Below, piece by piece: positions 16,240-24,896 of a DNA stretch of 31,716 nt. Position numbers and translations under genes: made by a program. The stretch comes from Myxococcales bacterium. Its GTDB lineage: Bacteria; Myxococcota; Polyangia; HGW-17; SLPX01. The stretch covers positions 1-31,716 of the forward strand of contig SLPX01000212.1 of assembly GCA_007131745.1 (NCBI GenBank). The letters are read 5' to 3'. Numbering within the stretch: position 1 is the first letter of the stretch; the number at the start of each line of letters is the position of its first letter. Under the pieces are notes generated by a model. The model made no database searches, was not told where the DNA came from, and saw only the letters and a program-made list of their open reading frames with translations.

Positions 16240-18822
16240 TCAGATGTCGTGCCTGGTCACTCGTATGGGAGCGGTCCAGGACTTGCGGTCCGTGGCGGTG
16301 TTGTGAATGACCACGTAGATGAAGTACTCACCGGGCGAGGGAAGATATGCTGTCAGCCCGAGCCACCTGTTTTCCGGGACGTTGCTGATGCGGGTGATGC
16401 TTTCGAACTCTTTGTCTCCGATACGCCCCCGCAGCAAACGCAAGGTGAAAGGGCCTTCGTGATCCATGTCTTCAAAATACAGGTTCAGGTTCACATGGTT
16501 TCTCAGGGTTGCTGTTTGTGATCCCATGGGAACGCGTCCGTCAGCGTAGAAACTTATTGCTGTGTTTTCGTCTTCCGACGCGTAGACGCGGCGTTTGTCC
16601 ATGGCGTCGAGAAGCGCTGCTTCCGAGAGTTCACTTGCTATGATTGCAGTGCGGCTGCTGTGGCCCGTTCCCCAGTTTGCATAGTGGTTGTCATGGTTTG
16701 CCGTGGGCGCAAGGTGGAAACCCTGCAGAAGATAGTAGTGCCAGTCGCTGTCCACCCGGGTGTACCTGAAGGGGTTTTCATCCCATATCACCATGCTCGG
16801 GTTTTCACCGTCTTCATGGGATATATCCGTACCTCTTGAAATGGTCACTTCCATCAGGCGAAGGTAAGGCCTGGTGACTTCTTCGATGTTTGAAAGCGTT
16901 TCGGAAACGATTTCACGACAGGGAAGAGCTTCGCCGTTCAGCCATGAATCCCTTACGTCACTCAGCGGGGGATAGTCGTCCAGGCCGAAATCGGAAAACT
17001 TCCCGTTTCGTTGAGAGTTGTTCGGGATTTCCAGGAGATTGATGTCATAGATCTGATCCCAATTCCCGGTCAATGTTTCTTCTTGCCGCCTGAATGTGCG
17101 GGGATGGTTGAATTGCAACAAGGGACGTTCTCCCATTGCCGCCCGGCCGGGCAGAAATTCCTCGTAGAGCAGATCGAACCGGCCGCGTTCCACTTTTGCG
17201 AGGCCTTCCGTTCCGAAAATATTTACGTGGTTGCCGCCCGACAGGGTGTTCCATTCCATGGAAGGCAGGGCCACGAAATCGCCTCTCGATTCATAGTTGA
17301 TTTCCCGGGCTGTTTCCACCAGCCGTGCGTAGCCGGCTTCCGACATGTTGGGCATGTCAAGAGGATCGTCATCGCGGTCATCGTGGACGTGCGGTGAAAG
17401 AGCCAGAAAGTCCATTCCGCCGACGTCGCGAGCGTATTCCCATGCATAGCGAGCGGAATTCCGGCCCTCCAGTTCATGTTTCACGCTGAAAAGCTCGCCG
17501 TCTTGACCTTCGCTCCTCAACAGTTCGCCGTCGTCCAACATTTTTCCGTTTTCGTCGTGTTCTTCGTAGTGTGCATGCAGGTTGCCGAAAAACACCCTAT
17601 GCTCTTCATGGTGCTGCCTTGCAGCGTTCCATCCATAGTCCACGGTTTCGGGATCCAGCGACCATTTCCACAAACGATCGAACAAACCCAAGAAGGGCTG
17701 TACAACCTCTCTTTGACGGTAGCGTACAAAGAATTCGTAGTTGTTGAAAAACGCGCTGCCCGACCAGTTCCCCGAACCGTGGACGAGCGTTTTGCCGTCG
17801 ATGAGCGCCAGTTTGTGGTGCATCAATTGCCATTCGTCGGCGTTGTTTCTTTTGTAACGGATCCTTCCTCCCGCTTCGATGAAAGAATCCCAGAGACCGC
17901 CGGTATAGGTTTCTCGATCTGCAAGGTTGAAAACAATACGTACATCCACTCCGCGTTCGGCGGCCCGGATGAGTTCTCTCAACAGGCTGTCGAATAAAAA
18001 GTGATGCATCAGCACGTGGATGGATCGTTTGGCCGAACGGATTTCGTCGCGGATGAGATTTCTGCCCGCTACGCTGGGAGAAAAACGTGCGTCATCGGTC
18101 GAGCAACTTGCGCTTCTTGAAGGTTCGTTTTCCCATGCGGTTTCGAAATGACAGGAAAATGCTTCTACAAGAGGGTCGCCGGCCGCGCTCGATACAACGA
18201 TGGTGTTTTCCTCATTAATGGACACGCCTGTCGAAGACCAGTTGTTGGATCCGGAAAGCAGGTAACGCCCGTCGACCACCATGAACTTGGAATGCATTAA
18301 ACCATAACGTTCCTGGCTCGGTATTTCCTGCCCCCGCACGAATCGGACGTCAATGTTGTTTTCCAGCAGCCTTCGTGAAAGGGAGCCTTCACGGTCTTGA
18401 CCGTGATCCATGGCCACCCGAACTCGTACACCGCGTTGGGACGCCCGGTAAAGGGCTTCTTCGATTGCCCTGGAGCTGAAAGTGAATTGCGCCGCGTCCA
18501 CAGAGCGTTCAGCGTTATCGATCAATTCTACGGCCCGCGCAGCTATTGCTGAGCGGCTTTGCAAAAACGCTTTTTCCTCTGAACTGCATTCATCGCAGAA
18601 CGGGTCGGTGAGAAGGACTTCAAAGGATCGCTCGCTGTTATGTCCGTCAGCCTTGCCGCCTGCCCAGCCGGGTTCGTTGTCCGTCGTGTTTTCGTTTGCC
18701 TGGGGGCTGCACGAAATCCCGAGCGCAACGATCAGGACCAATGCTGAATGAAGGATTCTCTCCAACAGTTTCGAGTGGAAATGGGATTGTCGTTTTGGGA
18801 GTCTGGGATGGTTTGAAAACAT
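16240..18822 (-). CDS. Lipoprotein fusion: two phospholipase D modules + CehA/McbA-type PHP metallohydrolase
   Basis: 860 residues. A signal peptide ends at Cys38 (G-I-S-C). Two PLD modules follow, each with a complete HxK(x4)D motif: H177-K179-D184, then GSNN (191-194); and H335-K337-D342, then GSGN (349-352). This is a full bilobal active site for a phosphodiesterase/phospholipase. From about 409 a second enzyme begins: FFGNLHAHYE (411-420; His416, His418), SPHVHDD (476-482), MEWN (522-525), HVNIFG (532-537), FNHPR (571-575), and TANHDNHYANWGTGHSSRT (707-725), which are the metal ligands and the end motif of CehA/McbA-like PHP hydrolases. A C-terminal beta-sandwich (about 755-860) closes it. 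ATG 18820-18822 has GAGGT upstream. Both active sites appear intact; substrates are unknown. The molecule should sit at the cell surface or periplasm. Confidence 0.88.
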   Translation of the reverse strand: MFSNHPRLPKRQSHFHSKLLERILHSALVLIVALGISCSPQANENTTDNEPGWAGGKADGHNSERSFEVLLTDPFCDECSSEEKAFLQSRSAIAARAVELIDNAERSVDAAQFTFSSRAIEEALYRASQRGVRVRVAMDHGQDREGSLSRRLLENNIDVRFVRGQEIPSQERYGLMHSKFMVVDGRYLLSGSNNWSSTGVSINEENTIVVSSAAGDPLVEAFSCHFETAWENEPSRSASCSTDDARFSPSVAGRNLIRDEIRSAKRSIHVLMHHFLFDSLLRELIRAAERGVDVRIVFNLADRETYTGGLWDSFIEAGGRIRYKRNNADEWQLMHHKLALIDGKTLVHGSGNWSGSAFFNNYEFFVRYRQREVVQPFLGLFDRLWKWSLDPETVDYGWNAARQHHEEHRVFFGNLHAHYEEHDENGKMLDDGELLRSEGQDGELFSVKHELEGRNSARYAWEYARDVGGMDFLALSPHVHDDRDDDPLDMPNMSEAGYARLVETAREINYESRGDFVALPSMEWNTLSGGNHVNIFGTEGLAKVERGRFDLLYEEFLPGRAAMGERPLLQFNHPRTFRRQEETLTGNWDQIYDINLLEIPNNSQRNGKFSDFGLDDYPPLSDVRDSWLNGEALPCREIVSETLSNIEEVTRPYLRLMEVTISRGTDISHEDGENPSMVIWDENPFRYTRVDSDWHYYLLQGFHLAPTANHDNHYANWGTGHSSRTAIIASELSEAALLDAMDKRRVYASEDENTAISFYADGRVPMGSQTATLRNHVNLNLYFEDMDHEGPFTLRLLRGRIGDKEFESITRISNVPENRWLGLTAYLPSPGEYFIYVVIHNTATDRKSWTAPIRVTRHDI

Positions 18823-19200
18823 TGGATTACCTCAAGTTCCGCGTATCAGGTTCGGCTGCAAAAAAGTCAAAAAGCCCATGTTTGGTGTTGGAAAGCAAGG
18901 AGCATGCCACTGCACCTGTATTCTTGTGGGATCTTGGCAGAGTTCTTGTAACACATTGATATTGATGTTGTATTTAGATCTTCAAGGGGTTGGCCAAAGA
19001 ACCGCGGAGCCGGTTGTTTGCATCAGGTTTTATAAGAATGGGACAAAAAAACGGGAAAGCGGCAACTCGATCAGCCACAGTTGGAACCTACGAATGATAC
19101 GCTGATGGTCGCGGGATGAATTGGATTCATGCGAACATTTAGCAGGATTCTGTGGTAAAATCCCGGTCTGACGATTTTTAAGTCAAGGAGATGTAACGGA
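18823..19200. other. 378-base divergent intergenic region
   Basis: It lies between the leftward PLD-PHP lipoprotein and the rightward amidase. On the + strand TTGTAA (18947-18952) and TATTTA (18971-18976) are 18 bases apart and could be a sigma-70 promoter; a nearer -10-like TAAAAT lies at 19156-19161 without a good -35. AAGGAG precedes the amidase ATG by about ten bases. No ORF with a ribosome site, no RNA gene and no clear terminator were seen. Confidence 0.35.
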
Positions 19201-22011
19201 ATGTTTAAGAATGCAATCAGGATGAAAGTGGCAGCTTTGGGTGTTTTTGTGGTTTTTTGCTGTGGGGATGCAAGGGCAGCCCCCGGGGACAACGCTTATG
19301 TGATCCAGGACGAAAGGGGCTATGTTCCCGCGGATCTTCCACTTCAGCCGACCCCTCGCAGACCATGGGAGGAAGAAACGGGCCCGGTGACCGAGCCGTT
19401 GGTGCGTCGTGTGGTGCATTTGCGGACGCCGTTCAAGGATGCAGTCAGAGAGGAGAACGTTGGGTTTCTTACGGGCAAGAGCGTTTACTTGAGTCCCGGG
19501 CACGGATGGACCTGGACCGGTTCCGGCTGGACTACGCAGCGGGGCACTTCACATGGGATTGTCGAGGACCTGGCGAACGCGGAATCCGTGACTTATTTTC
19601 TGGTGGAGTACTTGTTGAGAGCGGGAGCGCACGTGGCGCCGGTCAGGGAGATCGACCCCACCGAAGAGATGGTTATTTGCGACAATGACCACGGGGACGA
19701 ATATCCCGAGATTTGCATTTTCGAGGAAATCGGCGAAAGCGGAATGTTTTTGGATTCGACGCTTGCCGGCTATGGACCGCAGACCTTGCCGATTACGGGA
19801 CAACGGAATCCCTTTACCGTGGGGTCCAATCGACTTCTACACACGAGTTCCACTCCGACGGCGAGATTTGTCTGGACGTTCAATGTTCCCAGGAGTGATT
19901 GGTACAATGTTTACGTTTCTTTTTCCTCCTACCAGTTGAGAGCTCCGGATGCCCATTATGTCGTGACCCACGCGATGGGCGACACTCATTTCAGGGTGAA
20001 TCAACGTCATAAGGGTGCAACGTGGGTTTTCCTGGGCCGGTTTTATTTCGTTGAAGGACTCGATACTTCGCTGGGCTCGGTCTCCCTCCTGAATGATTCG
20101 GCTTTTGCAGGGGAAGACGCGAACGTGTCGGCCGATGCGGTCAGGTTGGGAGGGGGTATGGGGTTGATCGATCGCGGGCAGGGAGCGTCAGGGCGGCCTA
20201 GATGGGAAGAAAACTGTCGGTATCATGCGCAGTTTTCGGGAGCGCCGAGTTCTGTTTACGATTCATCTACATCCGGAGACGGCACCGATGATGTGAGTTG
20301 CCGTTCCCGTTTTGCTTCGTGGTTGCACGAAGATGGTGAAGATGCTGTTTATTTTTCCTTTCATACTAATGCCGGCGGTGGAACGGGCACGGAAATTTAT
20401 GTTTATTGGCCCAATAGTTGGGGTACTTGCGACGGATCGCAGGCCACGCCCGGAAGCCGCGAACTGGCGGATCTGATCCAGGCCGCGGTTGTCAGCGATA
20501 TCCGGACCCTATGGGATGCCGATTGGGCGGATAGGGGGCGCAGGTGTGCATGGTTCGGCGAATTGAACCCATCGTTTAACAACAAGATGCCCGCGGCGCT
20601 GATAGAACTGATATTCCACGATCGATTGTCGGATGTTGAAGCCTACAGGGAGCCGGAATTCAGGCGCATATCAGCGCGCGCTATCTACAAGGGGATAGCG
20701 AGGTATTTTGCGCAGCGCGATGGTGTTGAACCGGCTTTTCTCCCCGAGCCGCCCACCGGCGTCTCAGTGACGAACATCGATGCATGCTCGGTGGAGGTTT
20801 CCTGGTCTCCCCCGGATTCGGATCCCGCGGGAGGCGATCCTCCGGAAACCTATCTTGTTCATGTGGGAGGTTACGGCTTGTCGCCGGGCGCGGTGTTTGA
20901 CAGTCATGGATCAACGTCGATTGTTTTGAACGATTTGACTCCGGGGCGTGTATACAGCTTCAAAGTTACTGCTCTCAATGAGGGAGGCGAGTCCTTGCCG
21001 AGCAGGGTTTTGACCGCGGGAATAAGCGGCCGGCCGCCGAAATCCCCGGTTTTGGTGGTTCAGGGTTTCGGCAGGCTCGATGCGTCGCAACTCTTGTCGC
21101 GCCACGAAAGTTCCGCGTTAGGCAATGTTGACAGGATGTTGATCTCCAGGATGAACGATGGGTCTTACATGTTGCGGCATGGTCCGGAGATCGGTCTTTA
21201 TGGAACCGCGTTTGATGCTTGTGAAGACAGGGCCGTTTCCGATGGAGTGGTAGACCTTGATGCATATGAAATGGTTAATTTGGTTGTTGGCCGGGGGGCG
21301 GGTTCAGGTTCGGCCATAGATCCGGGGGTAATTAGAGAACTCAAGGATTTTGTCGATGAGGGAGGACACTTGCTGGTGAGCGGATCTCACTTTGTGAGAG
21401 AATTGGCCCAAGGTTCGGTGGAGGAAAGGGAATTCTTGGCAGAAGTGCTGGGCGCGGAACCGGGCGAAGGATCGACCGCTTACGAGGTGGACTTGCTGGA
21501 AATCGGCGAGGTTTTTCTGGAAGACGGCTACAGCGAAACCCCGTTTTATGATGTGAAGCCGACGGATACCATTTCACCTCTCGACGGAGCCGCGGTGATA
21601 GCTGAGTATCGACCGGGTTCTGCAGGTGTAGCGGGAATAGAATATGCCCGAGCCGGTTCTGGGAAGGTGTTGACTTACGCGTTTCCACTGGAAGGAATCA
21701 TCTCTCCGGAGGCGAGAGCGTCACTGATGATGGATATCCTTGACAACTTCGATATAGAACCTGATAACTCTGAAGTTTGTGAAGATTTATGGCCGCCGGA
21801 TGGAGGTTTGGACGAAGAGTTGGATGAAGCCTTGACGGAAACCGGAGTCATGATGGATTGTCAGGACTGCCCGTTTGCTGATTCAACGGGTTGTTCTTGC
21901 AGTGTTTACCGACATAGCGCTCCCCATTCGGGCCGATTGGGCGGTTTGATCTTTTTGCTTTTTCTGGCGGTTTTGTGCTGGAGGAGGCATGCGGAAAAGA
22001 GCGGCTGGTAG
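19201..22011 (+). CDS. Secreted N-acetylmuramoyl-L-alanine amidase with golvesin-type insert, FN3 domain and MYXO-CTERM-like anchor
   Basis: 936 residues. Signal peptide about 1-26. The Amidase_3 fold is split: YLSPGHG (96-102; zinc ligand His101) and a Glu at 122 or 128 come first, then SFHTNA (386-391; His388) and LIEL (467-470; catalytic Glu469). Between them, about 215-318, sits a beta-sandwich with golvesin/Xly-type features (F-x-V-P-x-x-x-W-Y-N-V-Y-V, Y-V-V-T-H, V-N-Q-R-x-x-G-A-T-W-V-F-L-G, S-A-D-A-V-R-L), likely a carbohydrate or wall-binding module. An FN3 domain follows (about 516-610, PPTGVSV... VSWSPP), then a Rossmann-like domain (about 615-865) with a GATase-like look (G-G-H-L-L-V-S-G). 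The end has GCSCSV, a hydrophobic helix and a basic tail, like MYXO-CTERM sorting signals. It should cut peptidoglycan stem peptides. Confidence 0.85.
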   Translation: MFKNAIRMKVAALGVFVVFCCGDARAAPGDNAYVIQDERGYVPADLPLQPTPRRPWEEETGPVTEPLVRRVVHLRTPFKDAVREENVGFLTGKSVYLSPGHGWTWTGSGWTTQRGTSHGIVEDLANAESVTYFLVEYLLRAGAHVAPVREIDPTEEMVICDNDHGDEYPEICIFEEIGESGMFLDSTLAGYGPQTLPITGQRNPFTVGSNRLLHTSSTPTARFVWTFNVPRSDWYNVYVSFSSYQLRAPDAHYVVTHAMGDTHFRVNQRHKGATWVFLGRFYFVEGLDTSLGSVSLLNDSAFAGEDANVSADAVRLGGGMGLIDRGQGASGRPRWEENCRYHAQFSGAPSSVYDSSTSGDGTDDVSCRSRFASWLHEDGEDAVYFSFHTNAGGGTGTEIYVYWPNSWGTCDGSQATPGSRELADLIQAAVVSDIRTLWDADWADRGRRCAWFGELNPSFNNKMPAALIELIFHDRLSDVEAYREPEFRRISARAIYKGIARYFAQRDGVEPAFLPEPPTGVSVTNIDACSVEVSWSPPDSDPAGGDPPETYLVHVGGYGLSPGAVFDSHGSTSIVLNDLTPGRVYSFKVTALNEGGESLPSRVLTAGISGRPPKSPVLVVQGFGRLDASQLLSRHESSALGNVDRMLISRMNDGSYMLRHGPEIGLYGTAFDACEDRAVSDGVVDLDAYEMVNLVVGRGAGSGSAIDPGVIRELKDFVDEGGHLLVSGSHFVRELAQGSVEEREFLAEVLGAEPGEGSTAYEVDLLEIGEVFLEDGYSETPFYDVKPTDTISPLDGAAVIAEYRPGSAGVAGIEYARAGSGKVLTYAFPLEGIISPEARASLMMDILDNFDIEPDNSEVCEDLWPPDGGLDEELDEALTETGVMMDCQDCPFADSTGCSCSVYRHSAPHSGRLGGLIFLLFLAVLCWRRHAEKSGW

Positions 22012-22092
22012 ATTGTAGGAAAGGTAAGCCGGTTAAGATTCATTCACAGGTGAAACTGTTTTTTCAGAACATTTGAAGCAAGGTGTTGTCAC

Positions 22093-22641
22093 ATGAAAAA
22101 AGTTGCAATGAGCATGTTGGTTCTGGCGGGGATTCTATTCTCCGGGTCCGCGTATGCACAGAAAGGGCAGATTGTTGTTGTTGATTCTGAGAGGGTGCAC
22201 ACTGAATCGAGGGAGGGGAAGAAAATTCTGGGCCAAATTGAAAAAATGAAAAGCAAGAAACAAAGGGCGATAGATCGCAGAAAAGACAGGTTGCAAAAGG
22301 ATTACGACCGGATCGAAAAGGCAGCGAAGACATTGGCCGGATCCAGGGACTTATTGAAGCCGGATGTTTATAAACAGAGACAGGAGAAGCTGCAACAAGA
22401 GTACATGCAATGGGGAGGGGAAATGCAAAAATGGCAGGCGTATGCCATGCAGGAACAGCAAAAGCTGAGTGAACGGGCGTCTCAAATGTTGGGTGTGTTT
22501 CGGACAAAGCTTCAGGCAAGGATCGAGACGCTGGCTCAACTCAAGGGTTACTTGATGGTCGTGGACAAGTCAGCCGTTTGGTTCGCCAGGGATGCCATTG
22601 ATATAACCGACGAAGTGATAAAGCTTGTCGACGGCCGGTAA
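22093..22641 (+). CDS. OmpH/Skp-family periplasmic chaperone
   Basis: 182 residues. A Sec signal peptide ends at A-Y-A-Q (about 20-23). The mature protein opens with the family's strand K-G-Q-I-V-V-V-D-S-E-R-V (V-D-x-x-R/K-V pattern) and E-G-K-K-I-L, then has a long, charged coiled coil (about 45-140; tentacles in Skp) and ends with a second beta strand L-M-V-V-D-K-S-A-V-W-F-A and D-I-T-D-E-V. Length is normal for the family. Skp-like trimers hold unfolded outer-membrane proteins in the periplasm. Here it is not next to bamA or lpx genes, its usual neighbours, but is followed at 15 bases by a large PPC-repeat lipoprotein gene. Confidence 0.88.
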   Translation: MKKVAMSMLVLAGILFSGSAYAQKGQIVVVDSERVHTESREGKKILGQIEKMKSKKQRAIDRRKDRLQKDYDRIEKAAKTLAGSRDLLKPDVYKQRQEKLQQEYMQWGGEMQKWQAYAMQEQQKLSERASQMLGVFRTKLQARIETLAQLKGYLMVVDKSAVWFARDAIDITDEVIKLVDGR

Positions 22642-22656
22642 ATTGTTTTCACCCTG

Positions 22657-24411
22657 GTGAATTTCCTGGTTTTTCTCGGTGAGCGCTTGTTTCCCTTTCT
22701 TTCCATTCGCGGAAACGATTCTTTGAGGTTTCTTCTTTTCCCGAGTTTTCTCTTCCTGGTTTCCCTGCAGGGATGCAGCACCTGCACATCCGGTGATCCT
22801 GTTGATAAAAGAGATGAAGTCGGCGACAGAGATGCGCAGATCATAGCGCTTGTGAGTCCCCGAGATGCAGCGGTGGATGAAAAAGATCTCATCGACGAAA
22901 TCGAACCCAACGATTCTCCACAAGAGGCCCAGGTGTTGCCCATGGGCAAGGGAGTCAGAGGCTTTATAGGAAAGCCGTCCGGTCCCAAAAATGAAAAGGG
23001 GGACAGGGATTTTTACCGTTTCACGCTTTCGGACGAACAACCGAAGTGGAACCTTCAGGCCAGGCTGACCGGTGTTCCCGGGTTGAGGATTGTTTTGGAG
23101 ATCAGGGCACAGAAAACCTACGAGCGACTTTTTGTGTCCGCTGCTCCCCGTAATGGAGATGGTGTCACGCTGACCAACCTGGTGCTTGAGCCGGGCACGT
23201 ATTTTTTTCGCGTCCGAGAACGCTGGACAGGTAAAGTCAGAAGGTACAATCTGAAAACCCCATATATCTTAAGGTGGAAAGCATCTGAATTGACAACGCA
23301 AGACGAGATTGAACCGAATGATACCTTCAGCCAGGCCACGGATATGGAGGTAAACACCAAGCGGGTGGGTTATTTGGGTACACCAAGAGATGTTGATTTT
23401 TTCAAGGTGAATCTTGGAGATCCGGCGAAAGACACCATGTTTCACGTTTCAGTCAGCGGTTTGAAGGGTGTCGCCATGCGGGTCACTCTGTATGACGATT
23501 CCATGACGCAGGTCCTTGAGCGTACAGGAAAGAGGGGAGAAACTATTGTTTTTCGCAACCTGAGAATCGGCGATCCGGGCGGTCATTTCTTTGTAAGATT
23601 GGAGTCTGCAAAGGGATTCAACCCGGAAGAACAATACATATTGAATGTCGGCAGAGAGGCTTCATCGGATGCGCTTGTGGAAAGAGAGCCCAATGATACC
23701 ATCGCCACTGCTAACTTTTTGCCGGGAGACGGGGATGAATTGCATGGAACATTGGACAGCAAGGAAGACAGGGACACCTTCAGGTTGAACGTTTCCAAAC
23801 CTATGAACCTGAGGCTTTCAGTGAAACCTGAAGATGGACTCGACGTCGCTGTGAATATATTTGATCGTAAGGGTCGGCTTCAGTTGACGGCTGATGGAGG
23901 AAAAAGAGGTTTTGAAGAGATTATACCCAATTTCAGAGTCAGGCCCGGGGATGTTTTCATTCAGGTTGTCAATTCCCCCCAGAGTCCCCCTACCACCGGG
24001 AGGTACGTGATCAGCTGGAGATTGAGCAATGTGGAGCAGGGAGATGAGGCTGAACCGAACGATAAGATGTCACAGGCCACCTTGCTCAGGCCGGGAGTAT
24101 CAGCCAGAGGCTTTATTTATCCGCCGGGGGATGTGGATTTTTTCAGGTTCAGGTTGAGCGGTCGCGCCGGCACCACGGGCAGAGTCCTGATATCAGCGCA
24201 GGGAATACCCAATGTTCAGTTGAAGATCAGCCTGATAGACAGCGGGGGAAATATTTTGAAGGAATCCGATGAACGTTCTTTTGCCGGAATAAGGAAGATG
24301 GAAGTGAATCTCCACGTAGGAAAATGGTACTTCATCAAGGTGGAAGATTATGACGGCAGACGTTCCAATTCGGTCGACAACTATGAGCTTGAAGTCATAC
24401 GGCAATGGTAA
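22657..24411 (+). CDS. Lipoprotein with four PPC-type (pre-peptidase C-terminal) repeats
   Basis: 584 residues from GTG 22657-22659, the first start after the chaperone stop; no good ribosome site is seen, and TTG at 22687 is an alternative, so translation may be coupled. The hydrophobic segment ends in S-L-Q-G-C (Cys40), a lipobox. Four repeats of 122-136 residues each begin with E-x-E-P-N-D (EPND at 83, 219, 344, 466), followed by A-T/A-Q, G-x-I/L and D-x-D-F/T-F-x-F/V, the hallmarks of PPC beta-sandwich domains. No protease or other catalytic domain is present. PPC domains usually sit at the end of secreted enzymes; a protein made only of them is more likely a surface or binding protein. 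It is probably co-transcribed with the chaperone and the following YXWXXGXW gene. Confidence 0.82.
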   Translation: MNFLVFLGERLFPFLSIRGNDSLRFLLFPSFLFLVSLQGCSTCTSGDPVDKRDEVGDRDAQIIALVSPRDAAVDEKDLIDEIEPNDSPQEAQVLPMGKGVRGFIGKPSGPKNEKGDRDFYRFTLSDEQPKWNLQARLTGVPGLRIVLEIRAQKTYERLFVSAAPRNGDGVTLTNLVLEPGTYFFRVRERWTGKVRRYNLKTPYILRWKASELTTQDEIEPNDTFSQATDMEVNTKRVGYLGTPRDVDFFKVNLGDPAKDTMFHVSVSGLKGVAMRVTLYDDSMTQVLERTGKRGETIVFRNLRIGDPGGHFFVRLESAKGFNPEEQYILNVGREASSDALVEREPNDTIATANFLPGDGDELHGTLDSKEDRDTFRLNVSKPMNLRLSVKPEDGLDVAVNIFDRKGRLQLTADGGKRGFEEIIPNFRVRPGDVFIQVVNSPQSPPTTGRYVISWRLSNVEQGDEAEPNDKMSQATLLRPGVSARGFIYPPGDVDFFRFRLSGRAGTTGRVLISAQGIPNVQLKISLIDSGGNILKESDERSFAGIRKMEVNLHVGKWYFIKVEDYDGRRSNSVDNYELEVIRQW

Positions 24412-24505
24412 TAAAAGCGCGTGGAAGCTCGTGTTGAAAACAACGCGTTCTTTTGAATTGTTTCGTGCGGGAAAAAAATCCTGCCGGGAAAGGAGGATGA
24501 AAACG

Positions 24506-24892
24506 ATGAAAAAAATCCAGATTTGGTCATTGGCTGTTTTATTGGGTGCGCTCGGCGCATCGGTTGCTTTTGTTTCGGGATGCCGAGTCAGGGCGACCCC
24601 GGGCCGCGTCAGGGTCAGCACCCCGAGTGTCAGGGTAAGTGGTCCGGTGGTGCGTGTTAGAACCAGTCCGCCGCCGCCTAAACGTGAAGCAGCGCGTGCA
24701 TGTCCTCCGGGATCATTCTGGAGGCAGGGACAATGGCGATGGGATGGAAGCCGTTGGGCTTGGGCTCGGGGCCGATGCGAGCGCATACCGCCCAAGTACA
24801 AGGGTCGAAGAGGATGCAGGTGGCAACCTGGGCGCTGGGTGAAGGTTCGCGACGGTTATCGCAGGCAACAGGGCAGGTGGGTTTGCCGCTGA
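24506..24892 (+). CDS. Small YXWXXGXW-repeat lipoprotein
   Basis: 128 residues from the ATG at 24506-24508, nine bases after AAAGGAGG; the ATG at 24497 abuts that site and would be poorly placed. The signal ends in a lipobox V-S-G-C. The first part is a Val/Arg/Ser/Pro stretch with repeated R-V-R-V-S. The second part has Trp/Arg-rich repeats of YXWXXGXW type (F-W-R-Q-G-Q-W-R-W-D, R-W-A-W-A-R-G-R-C, C-R-W-Q-P-G-R-W-V, R-Q-Q-G-R-W-V-C-R), a small beta-type module of outer-membrane-associated proteins with no known catalysis. It is strongly basic. It follows the PPC lipoprotein by 94 bases and converges on the hydrolase gene. Confidence 0.78.
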   Translation: MKKIQIWSLAVLLGALGASVAFVSGCRVRATPGRVRVSTPSVRVSGPVVRVRTSPPPPKREAARACPPGSFWRQGQWRWDGSRWAWARGRCERIPPKYKGRRGCRWQPGRWVKVRDGYRRQQGRWVCR

Positions 24893-24896
24893 GGGC

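Noticed and set aside
22045..22064. Hairpin ACAG-GTGAAA-CTGT followed by T run after the amidase gene
   Set aside because: Only a four-base stem; terminator possible but not supportable.
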